From Molanna angustata (Eukaryota > Arthropoda > Insecta > Trichoptera > Molannidae), in the NCBI GenBank assembly GCA_963576475.1, contig OY754982.1, positions 21,156,336-21,220,335 of the forward strand: DNA of 64,000 nt, in the 5' to 3' direction. This document shows, piece by piece, positions 31,930 to 44,030 of this stretch. How positions within the stretch are numbered: the stretch's first letter is position 1; every line of letters starts with the position of its first letter. The position numbers were made by a program, and so were the translations under genes. The notes under the pieces are model-generated. The model did no database searches. It saw only the letters and a program-made list of their open reading frames with translations, and was not told the origin of the DNA.

Positions 31930-32150
31930 AAAACGAGTGGGTTGTGGCCATCGCTATACTCCTCACTACCAAGCCACTCCACAAAATATTCAAATTTCGT
32001 ATGGATAATTTTCAGCATTTTCATGAAATGAGTTTGGTAAATTATTTTTGATTTAAATATTTTCCAACTGTCGATTTGTACAAGAGAATTTTATCTCCTT
32101 AACATATCGACAAAGTATCAAGCCTAGATACGCGAGATTTGTATGCAGGA
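31930..32150. repeat. Repeat segment shared with 55565-55740
   Basis: The words AACTACCAAGTC/CACTACCAAGCC, ATTTTCATGA, GTTAAATTATTTTT and TTTAAATATTTT occur in the same order in both. Both follow a GTGGGTT start that also resembles foldback-arm words (GGGTTGTGGCCAT). Family unknown. Confidence 0.45.
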
Positions 32151-32174
32151 TCTATATTTTTCACGGTTTTTCAA

Positions 32175-33015
32175 CTTAGAGGCTTCGCAGCATATATGTT
32201 ATAACTCAGAGTAGAACATTTAGTGCGTCTGTGTGTCTGTGTGCGTCCCCCTCCTTATAACTTTTGATCCGCTCAATTTACAGAACCCGAAATTTCAGAA
32301 TATATAAATAATTATAGGCCTACAAAACTTTTATACTCAAAATTTTGAATTTTTGTTTCAGTCAGGGGTTATCAACTTTTGAATTTTTGATTTTTTTTCC
32401 ATATATCTCAGAAACCATAAAAGCTAGAATGCTGAAAATTGGTATAGACATAGACAAATATAAAATTTCAAATTAATTTTTTTCAAAAAAAAATCCAGAG
32501 TTTTTCAAACATTTTTTATTAAGAAAAATATTTTTTACGATAGATTTATGTGTTTTACTGCCTATATTTCCAAAGTTTTTAAAAATATCGAAAAAGTCGT
32601 AACATCCAAACTAGATAATTTGATTTTCTATAAAAAATTGTTACATTGTAGTAGTACTTCTCAATTTTTTTTAGCAATTTTTATAAAAATTGAATTTAGT
32701 GACGACATCGCTTCATACAATTTGTATGGCAGTCGCCTATACACAAAATCTAAGAAGACTTAATTGTTTGATACGTAATCTCCAAACATACATACATACC
32801 ATCATGCTGTTTTTAGTTTATGGGTAGGAAAAAAGGACTGACCTCCATACTATCCTATCTTGACATATATACCTACATGTGTTGTATAGAAAACAAAATA
32901 TCTTAAAAGATACAATAATTTGGATTCATGGGTTTATAGTTTGGTACTTTTTCTTCAACTATGTATACATACTATCGCTATCGACAGTTGGATCTCATGT
33001 GTTACATGCAACTAG
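32175..33015 (-). repeat. Family X, copy 3
   Basis: This is the reverse complement of 1594-2467 over the whole length, from CTTAGAGGCTTCGC at the left to TTACATGCAACTAGT at the right. It confirms both family ends. Confidence 0.65.
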
Positions 33016-33929
33016 TTATAAAAGATGAGTAAACAATGTAGTGGTTTTTTATTTAAAATTTATATTTAATGTTAAAATGTATTTATATATTTTTAGTTGG
33101 ATCGTATTCATTATGTACAAGAATGAGGTAAGAATTGAAAACATAAATAAACGTGTATTTTCTTGTGTTTAATTTTACGTCATGTTGTCGTCGGTGTTTG
33201 GACGTATGGATGTTATCTTTTCAATAGCAACACTATTCGGTCGTTCCTTGCCGCCATCGTCAGTGTTGTAAATATATATTCTGCCAGTACACGTACCTAC
33301 CGAAGGGTCGGGACACGAGGTACATACATATATTTCACTCGGTCAACTCTTCGCTACAGATCAAAGTGGAATTTGTACAATATACCGCCTTGAACTTTTA
33401 TTTAATTAATACGATATATATTTTAACCGCCTTCGAAGATAATAATTTATTGTTTACCATTATAATAATATAGGTTTCCAGCATAAAAGAACTGTAAACC
33501 TTGGGGGAGAGAGGAATGAAAAATAAAAACAGAAAATTATATAATATATTAAATCTGATATTATAATAGGGGCACTCCGGGCATCTGGTGCTCATCAATG
33601 GAGGATGTATAGATTGTGCCACACTAATTACAGATATTTTCGCCTATGTTTAAAATTCAGCGAGATAATAATACACATTTTAAACATACATATATTTTTC
33701 ATGACACTTAACAACATTATCAAAAACAGATAAGGATGTTCTTAAACTCTAATACACAATCCAACAAACCCCTCCTCATTCACTTACGATCCCTCCTCTT
33801 CATTCTGAAACATACTCGTTAACTGTATATGTGTATATCTTTATTAATGTGTTTCAATTTCGATTTATCGGTGGATTTTTGGATGTGACACAGTTCTATA
33901 TGAGACTGACACTGTCTCATTTGCAGTAA
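33016..33929. other. Intergenic, nothing recognised
   Basis: A GC-richer patch (33165-33395) has no splice-bounded frame. The rest is AT-rich. Confidence 0.35.
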
Positions 33930-34125
33930 AACACCGCTGAGTTCCAACCGGACTATATACTGATACATGGCACTAGAAACAGACAAACAATAACGACACA
34001 TGCGCAGCGTCAATATAGTTTTTTGGCACCAAGGCTTTATAATAGAATAATGATGGATATTGAACGAAACATATCGCATGGCGGGAAGAAGACAAATCTT
34101 ATGATCGCGGAGTAGCCATTGCAAA
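33930..34125 (+). pseudogene. LINE C-terminal fragment
   Basis: The + strand reads RNRQTITTHAQRQYSFLAPR, LYNRIMMDIERNI and KTNLMIAE-stop. This resembles the end of CR1/Jockey-like RT proteins (..Y.FLAPRLYN..). No tail or duplication was identified. Confidence 0.5.
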
Positions 34126-34910
34126 TTCAAATTAGTACCTACTGCCTCAGTACAGACTATGTCTAGCGAGGCAGGAAAATTTCCAAATGTGTGGAAAAAA
34201 GTAAAATTTTAATTAGGTATAAATTAATTGGAAATATATTAATTATTCATTCATATATTATAATAATATTTATTATTTTATAATGCCGAGTCACATCGGC
34301 GAAAACGTTCGGTCGTTGTAATCGAATTTTGTGGGAAAATACTTTAGAATATTTGTTCATTAATTTTAAATAGATTTCCACTCTGTTCACACAAAAACTT
34401 TTGAAATATTATCATGTATTATTTTTTTCTATCAGTTCAACCGATCGCACAGCGATCTTCAAAAAGGAATGACATGGAATTCGTGGGTGGTGTAAGGAAT
34501 CAATCAAGATTATTATTTTCAGTATTAGCGTGTTAGATGATTGAGCACCTACCAATCAATAAACTTTTATAAACGTATATACTTTGAATACAAGCGATTT
34601 AAGAAGTATTACTGTTCTATGACTGTCCATTGTTCCAATGAACTAAAACAATCATATACAGGTTCAAAATGTAGGTACTCTATATTGGTAGTCAGGGTTT
34701 CAATTAAGGCGATGAAATGCGTGCGGAGATCTGTCCTGGCGTCGATATATTTATTGAGAATGTTACCTTTAAAGTGAACATCGTAATGTGGTTACTTTAG
34801 CGTTATTGTTCCTTCCGACGATATAATGTGGAATTATATAACTTAGTCCTGAGTGAGCAGGGTTCATTATAACTGGCCACTAATACTTTATGTATTTCGA
34901 ACACATTAAT
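34126..34910. other. Intergenic, nothing recognised
   Basis: AT-rich. No supported gene. Confidence 0.4.
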
Positions 34911-35012
34911 CTCTACTTTGAATCGAGTAAAAAGGACACAAAGATCTCTACATTGAATCGAGTAAAAATGACACAAAGATCTCTACTTTAAATCGAGTAA
35001 AAAGAACACAAA
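34911..35012. repeat. Triplicated ~36-42-bp tandem repeat
   Basis: Three units contain CTCTACTTTGAATCGAGTAA, AAAAGGACACAAAGATCT with few changes. Confidence 0.8.
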
Positions 35013-35085
35013 GATCATATATTAGGTGTGTATGTATATGAAAATAGAAAATATCATTGAAGAAACGATTTTTTTATACGGCGGT

Positions 35086-35465
35086 GGCCGATTTACTAAT
35101 GATTTAAATAACAATTAAGTACAACAAATAATTTCACTCAATTATTGTAATTACAATTATACACTTCCTCAAAAGAATTAGCAGATCAGTGCCTAAATTG
35201 TAAATTATTTAATAGGTCAAAATAAAATGCAACAAACGCACCGATCAAGATTTCAATTGGGAATAATTCACCCATCCAGATATTTGACATATCAATGAAT
35301 TAAGCTCTGAGGAGGTCTCTTCAATACCTATCAACCCTAATGATTCCCGATTATTGACGTTTAAAAATCGATTCTGTATGTATTCATTCTTACCGATTTT
35401 TGCATTTTTACTATTATTTTTTTCGATTAATCTAAAATTTCTAAATGACGCTTAACGATTTTGGA
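35086..35465 (-). repeat. Family V, copy 2
   Basis: This is the reverse complement of 51925-52337: GGCCGATTTACTAATGAT, CAACAAACGCACCGATCAAG, AATTCACCCATCCAGATA and TCAACCCTAATGATTCCCG match in order. It shows that the family is at least ~400 bp, longer than the copy at 27940. Confidence 0.65.
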
Positions 35466-36714
35466 ATAAGGCTGACTGAATTATTATACTAGAATGAATT
35501 ATTTTGCTTAGCCACGAATTTAGATAGTCATCATTAATTTGCTCTCGGTTCAGTGATTAGCGCACAGTGTATTACTGTCGAAGATTTCATTGGATCTGAA
35601 GAGTAATACAAAAAGTTTTTTTCTAAGTTGGTGAGGTAAATCACCAAATAACGAGTGCGAAATTACCGTCTAATCAGCAAGTTTTCGTTGTTCTATTTCT
35701 AACATTTGTGAAGATCGCCGAGTGGGGCTGTTGTTGGTGTGATTTATTGGGGCGAAATTGAAATTTTTCGAGGTTATTCCTATCCCTCTATTCCCTCTCC
35801 CTTCCTGTTCTATAGAGGTTTGTACGCCAAATTCGTAATGAATAAGTATTTAATTTTTTTTGTTGTTGATTATATTTTGTATTGTAAAGATGACTCGTAT
35901 TATCTTGCCATTATTTTGATTGTATAAAAGCATTAGGGAACTTTACTGGTTTTGTATATATATATATAGTTTTTTTTTTGTTTTCCCACAAGCTGCATAT
36001 AACTGTCTGTTCCCAGAATTAATGAAATAAAAAAAAAATTAAAATATTTTTTTTTATTTTAATTCACTCTTGTTTATTCATCCTATTGTTATAACTTATG
36101 TTTTGTTATTAAGTAAATTATTGCTAACCGTTTATGGAAACTTTGCTAGTTAACTCGATTTTTTGAACTTACACAATGTATTTACACAACTGTATGTTTG
36201 TTTAATAAATATCATAAAGATAAATTTACTCTTAGTGAAAGTGTGAATCGTTTAATTCGGGAGTGTATAATAATATTTTGTGAAAAAGCAAGAATTACCT
36301 ATTTGTGTGAAAAATGATAGCACCGGTCGCAGTGCTCTAAATGAGCTTAAAAATTATTTTCGAGTACATTAGGACCATATGAATAAAATAAAAGCTTTTG
36401 CGTTTAAAAAATATTTTAAAAAATAAGGGACAATCTACTGTAGGTACACCGAGAGATTATCTGTTAAATGCAATCATTTGTAGAACTGAAAAAAACCAAC
36501 CTACATGTATGTATATGTATTATTTTTTTTTTAAAGAATGAATATATCCTTGTTACAAGTGCATATACCTATATCCTCATAAAACATTGATTTATCAGCG
36601 CAATTCTGGTTATTTAATACCTATATATGTTTTTTTTTAAATAAAATAATGAATTGTAGGTACTTGTAGAAAGAACATTTATATCATCATACATTCCCTA
36701 AATTAAGCATAAAT
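35466..36714. other. Intergenic, AT-rich
   Basis: No repeat of the window and no gene recognised. Confidence 0.4.
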
Positions 36715-36812
36715 GCTTGTGCTATAGGTGTACGAAATTGGTCGTGGCAGGATTCGAACTCGCGACCACTGGATTACTAACCCAGCGCGCTAACCGCTCT
36801 GCCAAACTAGAG
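36715..36812 (-). mobile_element. tRNA-like SINE head, family S2 (Thr-AGT-like)
   Basis: The minus strand reads GTTTGGCAGAGCGGTTAGCG (A box), an anticodon arm CTGGG-TTAGTAA-TCCAG with AGT in the anticodon place, and B box AGTTCGAATCC, then CTGCCACGACC. The 5' and 3' ends do not form an acceptor stem and the TPsiC stem has a mismatch, so it is not a functional tRNA. The body word AAATGCTTGTGCTATAGG is repeated at 46797-46814. Confidence 0.65.
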
Positions 36813-36978
36813 TCTACAATTCGCATTTACCATTCCGCATTCTGATTCCGGTTGGCTCTCTGATTGGTTGAGATCTCAAAGTATTAAGTAAAATGATCTG
36901 TGAATTTTTATATTAAATGCGAAAAAATCAAATAATACCTATATAAATTTAATTATAATAGTTTTTAATTCAATTTAT

Positions 36979-37003
36979 AAAGCAACTCGCTCACGCGAGT
37001 TGC
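36979..37003. other. Short perfect hairpin
   Basis: AGCAACTCGC-TCAC-GCGAGTTGCT forms a 10-bp stem with a 4-nt loop. It is isolated, with no U-run and no known role. Confidence 0.6.
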
Positions 37004-37764
37004 TGTTATTATTATAAACAAACTTAAACCTAACCTAAGAATACAGAAAATAAGAGCTGGTACTAGACGCTACTCTCTGCCATCACCCATCTGAATTACT
37101 ATCTTTCTATGTGAATCGGTTGATAAAGGCCTAATCAACCGAAACGATCTTTCTGTGAAAGTAAATAAATATTTGTGGAACTTTGATTTTATAAAACCTT
37201 GAGGTAATGAACCCCTGCTTTACACCATACATAAACTTGAAATTCGGCATAAACTCTCGACGTGATACCCGTCGACGTTAAAAAAATATTAAATTTGGAA
37301 AATTATTACACCGGATTGTTACATAAAGTGTAATGGAGAGTAAAGAAGGTATGTTTTGTTTTCTGTCGTTTCCATTATATTACAGTATTCATGTTTTATA
37401 ATCGGTTTTTGCCTTCGAAAGGCCAATAAATCGACCATCGGTATCCTTGTCAATCTGGCCACTTAAGATTCTTCGGATCCAGCCATTGAGAGCCTCCATA
37501 CATCGTCCTACTCTTCAATTCCACTCCTCGCCTGGCCTCACCCCCCTTCCAATCCCTTTGTATGCTGAAAATTTCGTGATTAATGAGACGCCATAGGTTA
37601 AAATAATGATCTGATTTTTATAAAGCTATTGAATTTTCTTTCATATAAACACGCTGCCTACTTATATAAATGGACAACCTCCCGTTACGTCTGTAGTTAG
37701 CCACGAAACAATGTGCGATGAGATACCTATGATGAACGTTTTTTTACAAATTAATTTTTTTAAT
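37004..37764. other. Intergenic with a retroelement-like tail motif
   Basis: At about 37113-37140, CGGTTGATAAAGGCCTAATC AACCGAAACG has the look of the conserved tails of some Penelope-type and other retroelements. No RT coding was found nearby. Confidence 0.3.
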
Positions 37765-37835
37765 GACTTGGCATAGTGGTTAATCATTGTATTTTTATGC
37801 CGGCGTCCTGGATTAAAATTGTATTATCGGAGTCC
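37765..37835 (+). mobile_element. Decayed tRNA-derived SINE head, family S3-like
   Basis: The A box TTGGCATAGTGGTTAAT and a B-box-like GGATTAAAATTG lie about 35 bp apart, with GGCGTCCTGG before the B box as in the S3 copies on the other strand. Confidence 0.45.
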
Positions 37836-38794
37836 TGGTTTTGACTGGATATATAAAAGAATAAGAAGGAGTTTTAAAAAGGGAACATCGTAATAATATC
37901 GTGAATTTCACACTATAAATAAGTCTATATTAAACTTCTTTTTTCTCAATTGTGTTTTATTTTTATATGTAATAGATATTATACAGAACAAACAGTTTAC
38001 AGTATATTTACCATGGTTACATGTTGTATTAAGTCATAAACATTTTAAAGCAGTGTTTCCCGGTGAGGCATTACGCCTCAGAGGTGGGGCACCACGCTTC
38101 AGTTATGGGACACGTCACCAATAATTATCAACTACATATTTATAACACTTATAAATTTATAACATAATACGCTCACTCACAACTAAATATTCCCAAGTGC
38201 ATACAGGAATTTCATCGACCGTCATTTATTTTTGTGAAGTGACGATAAACTTGTTATTTTGGGCCATCTGCAAACTTCATTAACTGATTTTAAAGAAAGA
38301 TTTTGCTGATTTAAAAAAAATCCATCTTGGTTGACATAACCAATGCTGGTAGATATTTCAAATGAACAACTGTATCAATAATAACTTTCGAAAACGCAAA
38401 ATGATGATTTAAAGGAGACCGGTGAGGGATATAACTTTTGAAAAGACTACGATGGGGCATGGCTTAAAGAAGACTGGTAAGCACAGTTTTTTTTAATGTT
38501 TTTTAATAGGTAATACTAAATTGGTAATCCTTGTTACATAAAGTCTTTGTTACATTGATTCGATATTTTAAAATTATCCAGTTGTTGTCCTAACAACTGT
38601 CGAAATTTTTGATTAAGTATTTAAAATATAAAAATACATAGAAATTATCAATTGGCTTTTACATAGAACACAAAGAAATGCATTTAAATATATTAAAAAA
38701 TGTATCATACAATTTGTTATAATAACAAAAACCTAGTCAATAGCGACATGATTTTTCTTTTTATTGGGTTTTGTATTATTACTAAATTATAAAT
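37836..38794. other. Intergenic, nothing recognised
   Basis: A GTGTTTCCCGGTGAGGC word near 38050 resembles ends of some hAT-type elements, but no partner end was found. Confidence 0.35.
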
Positions 38795-38960
38795 AAATAA
38801 ATAATGAACACTTCCTTGCACCCTGCACAAGTGGCGAGTTTATTGCTAAATGGCAATTTCTTCCAAATAACCAGTGTTTCCAGCCCAGAGAAGCAATATT
38901 TGCGTGAGAAATGAATTTAAACAATTTTCTCCTCTGCTGGCAATCGAACCCAGGACGTCC
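38795..38960 (-). mobile_element. tRNA-derived SINE, family S3, copy 1
   Basis: On the minus strand the B box GGGTTCGATTGCC is followed by AGCAGAGGAGAAAATTG, GAGAAGCAATATTTGCGTG-type body and ends GGGTGCAAGGAAGTG. The head is cut by other sequence. Copies lie at 39592-39755, 42385-42545 and 56325-56560. Confidence 0.65.
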
Positions 38961-39591
38961 GTACTTATTTACGTATTTAATCGTGTTTAAACGTACTTAT
39001 TTTAATCGTGTAAAAAGACATTTATGTAATTAGGGTTTGTTAAAAAATAGATATATTGAAAAATCAGAAACAACCTAGTTAAAACGGGATTTTTGTTAAG
39101 ATTTATAAAGTATTCAGGGAATATAATGTGCATATAGCATGTTATATGGACATATGTGATCGTTTAAGAACCTGCAATGTCATTTGTTTTATTCATCTGT
39201 TTTTATAGCGCATATTCCTTTAACTCAATAGCTTCCAGCTCCACGCTTCTCCAATGTACCAAAAGGAGAAAACGGTCAAGTTATATATTTTTTTCAAATT
39301 GCATGTTATTAAAAAAATAATATTGTCATCTTGTGAAGAATTTAATTTTATATATCCTCCAAAAATAGCTCAATTCCATATACAGGTAAATATTGTAAAT
39401 AATATTTTGAAAGAAAGAAAGAATTTTTTCCTCACCACCAAACGTTCTACTTATGGAGACTAACAAAAGAACCTTGCTACTAACAAAAGTGAGTTGGGGA
39501 CTAACAAATGTTTGAAAGAACATAAAAGAGTCCGAGAGCTGTAAAACCTTGCAGACACTGTACTTAAAGTGCCAAAGACACACAAAAATAA
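38961..39591. other. Intergenic between two SINE copies
   Basis: AT-rich. Nothing recognised. Confidence 0.4.
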
Positions 39592-39755
39592 TAAATAAAC
39601 AGTTCCTTGCACCCTGCGCAAATGGTGAGTTTATTGCCATATGGCAATTTCTTCCAACTAACCAGTGTTTCCAGCCCAGAGAAGCAATATATGCGTGAAA
39701 AATGAATTTAAATAAATTTCTCCACTGCTGGGAATCGAACCCAGGACCCCGCACA
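39592..39755 (-). mobile_element. SINE family S3, copy 2
   Basis: It has B box GGGTTCGATTCCC (a perfect polymerase III B box), the body with GCCATATGGCAATTTCTTCC, and the end GGGTGCAAGGAACTG plus a TTTATTTATTATT tail. It is the best preserved copy of the family. Confidence 0.7.
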
Positions 39756-39774
39756 GGGGTGCATATAAATACAT

Positions 39775-40235
39775 ACCAACCATCACGCTATGTCCCTCAC
39801 GGGGTAGGCAGAGTGAACCGGTCGCCACATTTTACTATCTTGGCACACATTCATCGCCTCCTCAACATCATGCATCGTCTCATACATGTTTGTCTATTGT
39901 TCACGCTTCTTAAGTTTTCGTCTTCCAGAATATCATTCGCATGGTCATACCATCCCTTTTTGGAGCGGCCCCTGCTCAATCTCGTACACCATGTATATTT
40001 TTTGTTCATCATTCATTCATTCAATATGTTCAAACCACCTCAAGGCATCGACTTTCATTTTACTTATAATATTCTTCTTTATCATGCATTCTCTCCTTAT
40101 GTAGGTACTCATTATTCATTTTTGATTGTATTACATAGTCTTCTTAGTGATCTTATTTCCATAGCATTTATTCTACTTTCATGCGTCTTTTGCCACGTCC
40201 ATGTTTCACTGGCATACGTCAAAAATACGACCAAT
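39775..40235 (-). pseudogene. LINE 3' end (family shared with 60330-60815)
   Basis: Minus-strand words match the 60-kb copy: the C-terminal region with W.DH..D...D, VRSVNNRR-type and EARDACQ-type words, and the 3' end around CATAGCGTGATGG. The two copies align over ~460 bp. All frames are broken. The 3' edge touches the head of SINE S3. Confidence 0.55.
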
Positions 40236-42384
40236 TAGTAAAACGACGTAACCAAGTGTTTGATCGAAAAATATTTTGTTTCATATAAAGAGCATTGGTT
40301 TTTGTGTTGGATGATAGTCAACAGGATCAGATAGGGATTATCCTGAATCGAATCACGGATATTATATGTAGGTATATACAACTTCGGCTGCTGTAACGAG
40401 AGAACAAAATTTACACCTGTGCCAATCTTGTCGGCAAAGAAATAGGGACTCACAAAGAACCATTCTGTCATATTCAAGGATATTAAATGAAATGCTATAT
40501 TTTTATGTTAGTTTTTTTTTTTATTTGGGAAGCATGAGATTCATATTAACTTAACCAACGTAGTTATTTTTTTTTGACATGTTCACGTAGGGGACACCAG
40601 CTATTAGGATTTGGGTCCATTTTACTCTTCCGAAGAAGCGCACTACGTAGCGTTGGGAGGGGTTTGCAATCTAGAAAAGAGTTTATTAATTCGGATTTTA
40701 AAAAGACCCGGGTTGTACGAAGGTGGAAACACAGAATTCGGAAGATCGTTCTACAGTCGGGCTGCTGTATTAATAAAGTAGTTACTATTCTCTAACTATT
40801 CTCTTTTCTATGGTTCTGAAAAAAAAATCGCGTCATAGAGATTGGATTTACGACAGGTATTATGGCGGACATTAGGACCTGGTTGATCTATTTTGTTTGA
40901 GACCATAATGTTTGTTGAGGTAATGATTGTGAGTGCAGAATACTGAGTTTGTTTGCCTAATTAATGTGGAACGGGAACAACCACCTGGTTCATAATTGCT
41001 TATATTGTCACTATTTTTTTAAACTGCGAACCCTAGAATTTAATTTCCTAGTTGGGCAGCAGTAATCTATTCATTGTATTCATTGTAAAAATGGTATGAT
41101 TAAAAGTAAAAAATAAATATAATATATCTCTAAGTTTTATTGCAGTACCAAGAGAGAGGTTTATTTGTTTTCGTATTTCTACACAGAGATTATAAATGGA
41201 GTTCAGCTGGCCTATTCCGGTTCTTTTATCGCAGCAATATACACAAGTTTATACCCTACACGAGTTTCTTATAGCAGATTGTTATTTTGTTTTCCGTGGA
41301 CACTAGCCTGCGTAAACTTGCATTATGTCGAGAAAACGTCCGTTCGCCGTTCGTAACGCGATATTGTGATTGGAGCGAAATACGTATGGCATTTGGCAGG
41401 TGAATTTATTCACAATGTTTTATGCGGCATATCGAGGTGGTGTTAAATTTTGTGTAAAGACATAACGCGACGCGTACACATATTCGTTCGTTTCACAGTT
41501 TATAGTTATGAATGACATCTCCTGATACTAAGTTTAGTTTGTGTATCTCCTGATACGTAATTCTCACTTAACATTCTGTGATACGTAAAGATTAGCGGTA
41601 CTTATCGCAAAATATTACAGGTAAATGGGAATAAGATCCCTGGTTTCATAGTCATTTATTTTCCGAGTGTATGTGGTTCCTTAGAATGTGTGGTGATTTA
41701 TAACAGGAACTGAAAATATTAGATGAAAGATTATTACTGTGAGGACAATGATAATAAATGGTTTAAACACATAGAAACAATGAAAGTCGGATTAAGCAAA
41801 TATGCAAGGCTTTAAAGATTGGAATATGATATATCTAGTTAGGGACGATCGTAAATATGTTGGCACGATAATATTAATGGGAATTTACGGAATCAGAATA
41901 TTATGTGAGTAGGTATGAAGTGATGTATGTATGTGAGTGAAGCGAAAAACATGACAGGATAGAATAATGTAGCATTTGGTTCACTCTATTTCCTCCAAAT
42001 ATGGAATTTTTGTTATGGTATGTATGTTTTTGTATTTAAAGAGAGTGGTAAACGCAGAACTGTTACATTTTTACAAGAAAAATGTAGGTACCTCCTTGGT
42101 TCTTTAATCGAAATAAATTTGTAATATTCGTTCTCCAATTCAATCAAACAATCAATTAATGTGTCCATTTTTCATATTTCTTGTACTAATTAATCATGTA
42201 CTGTTTTGCTAGTCAAATAACAAAGATATGTTCTATGTAAGGGATTGTAGTCCTCGAAGCCAAGCCCTGCAAGAGTTTGTTTACATTCTCTTTCACGTCA
42301 AATGTTCACACCTTACTGTGGTGCGATTGTTTAGATATTTAGAGAAGTTGTTCTTCAACTTTTATGATTTTTTTATAATAAACA
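40236..42384. other. Long intergenic stretch, no supported gene
   Basis: Short open frames at 40574-40795 and 41165-41356 (+) are GC-richer than their surroundings but have no motif, splice pair or relative in the window. I list them as unassigned. Confidence 0.35.
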
Positions 42385-42545
42385 TAATGTGCTGGCACCC
42401 TAAGCAAGAGTTTATTGCCGTTTGCTTAATAATTCCAAATAACCATTCTTCTCAACCCTGAGAAGCACATATTGCATTGGAAATCATTTTGAACAAATTT
42501 CTCCTCTGCTGGGGATTAAACCTAGAACGCCTGCACAGAAACCAA
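42385..42545 (-). mobile_element. SINE family S3, copy 3 (decayed)
   Basis: It retains TTCTCCTCTGCTGGGGATTA, AACCTAGAACGCCTGCACAG and the GGCACCCTAAGCAAGAG end. The B box is mutated (GGTTTAATCCC). Confidence 0.6.
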
Positions 42546-43397
42546 ACGTATTACTAACTCTGACATGGCGGTCAGCATTAATGCGGATTTGCGGATTCAT
42601 TCGGTTTGGCTGACGAGGTCCGCCTCGTAATCTCTACAGATTCTTCGGTGGACAGGGTTTGAGAGACACAATCTCAATCGTGACCCGACCTTCCTCTGTA
42701 TGTCTGGACCCGACTAAAATGAGTTTTGAATTTTGATAGACCATCTATCACTCTTCCATATTCTACTTCTCATGCAAACAGTTCTTAAAAATCTTTCCAG
42801 TCCTCTTGCTTCATTCTCGACATCACTGAATGTTGGAGCAAATGGACTTTGAGAGTTGGCCCACCACCACCCAGACTCGCTTTAGGAGATGAAGTCTCCT
42901 ATTCGAGTCCACTGAATACGCCAGCAAAAGGCGCACTTAAAAAGTGTGCCGCGTATAGGTGCGTGAGGGTGACCTTTAGGTTGCTCAAGAGCAGCCCGCA
43001 GGTCACACGACACATGCATCCTTTCGGTCACCAGAAGGGCGACCTCCAGGATGCACACACCCCAAGATCAGTTTACCCTCAAAGCCCCACAATTATTTTT
43101 TTTTCATTTATTACCCCAATTTATAAAAAGAAATACAACAACGGAATACAATAAAATAGAGTTACAACCAATAATAGTAAATAGACATGAAATACAATAA
43201 GAACAACCGATCAAAAGAAAACTCAACAAATACGTAGAAACAGAAGAAATGAATAGATGTGTCAAAATATATTAAATGAGACACACACAGTCAAAGCGCA
43301 GACAGATGCAGGGTCAGAGGGCAAACATACGGACACCACTACGTCCCAGGGAGGGACAGACAACACAAGCACACTTGAGTTTCGCTCCGATCCACAT
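42546..43397 (-). other. GC-richer stretch, possibly the 3' UTR of the R1-like LINE
   Basis: It lies directly downstream (minus strand) of the R1-like coding remnant. Bases 42840-43090 are GC-rich with no recognised motif. A plus-strand frame at 42849-43154 has no family signature. Assignment to the LINE rests on position only. Confidence 0.3.
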
Positions 43398-44030
43398 TCA
43401 CAACTGGGAAAGGAAAGACTCCTCGGAAGGCTCCACGCCAACTCCTCTAAGCAATTCCCACCTCTCTTTCCAACTATGCACGAATTCCCGGAAAGTCGCA
43501 AAGCTTTGACGGGAACGCAGAAACTCCGTCATGCTTACCGGTCTAGATGTATTCATCAACGCATTTAGCATCCTATCTCTCTCCAAACTGAGACACTCGC
43601 AATACCACAGGATATGCATCACATCCTGGGCCCCACCACCACAAACACACCACGGGTCCTCGGCCAGGCCAAACTGGAAAAGCTTGGCTTTAAACTCTCC
43701 GTGACCCGTGACCATCTGAACAACGGCTGGGTCCAGTCTAAGATGCCCCATACTGAGGCGATCAGTCACATTGGGCAGAAAGAGGTGGGTCAGTCGACCC
43801 TTCGGTGACCTGTCCCACCTCTCCTGCCAGACCTGCAAAGATCTAGCTCTACACGCAGCCATACGCTCACGGAAGTCCCTGCTACTAGCAAAAATGTCGA
43901 CGCGCTGACCCAAATGGACGGCGGAGAGACCCCTCCTAAGACGACCCCTAGCAAATGGACTGTATGGATTGGTTTCAAATCGGTAAATGGAAGTCAGGCA
44001 ACATTTCGAAGGGAAGCAGAAAATAATGAA
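43398..44030 (-). pseudogene. R1-clade LINE C-terminus with CCHC-type zinc knuckle
   Basis: The minus-strand frame runs from PFARGRLRRGLSAVHLGQRV (about 43960) to its stop at 43398. Key words are LQVWQERWDRSPKGRLTHLF, LRLDPAVVQMVTGHGEFKAK, and the knuckle C-V-C-x8-H-x4-C (WCVCGGGAQDVMHILWYC). After it comes a basic-hydrophobic tail ending ESFLSQL. R1, TRAS and SART-type elements carry this C-terminal knuckle after RT. About 190 residues remain and the RT itself is absent, so this is a 5'-truncated copy. The frame is open, which suggests modest age. It reads TTG, not ATG, at 43913, consistent with being an internal fragment. Confidence 0.75.

Noticed and set aside
33819..34130. 103-residue minus-strand protein
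   Set aside because: The plus strand of the same bases reads as a LINE C-terminus, so the minus frame is a shadow.
36738..36812. A functional tRNA-Thr(AGT) gene
   Set aside because: Anticodon arm and boxes are present, but the acceptor stem does not pair and the TPsiC stem is mismatched. It better fits a SINE head.
38045..38115. hAT transposon end
   Set aside because: Only one GTGTTTCCC-type word, with no opposite end or 8-bp duplication found.
40574..40795. 73-residue basic protein
   Set aside because: Looks somewhat non-random but has no domain, no relatives in the window and no gene signals, so not called.
42849..43154. 101-residue proline/basic protein
   Set aside because: No motif, no splice context, and position in the probable 3' UTR of the R1-like LINE. 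Left unassigned.
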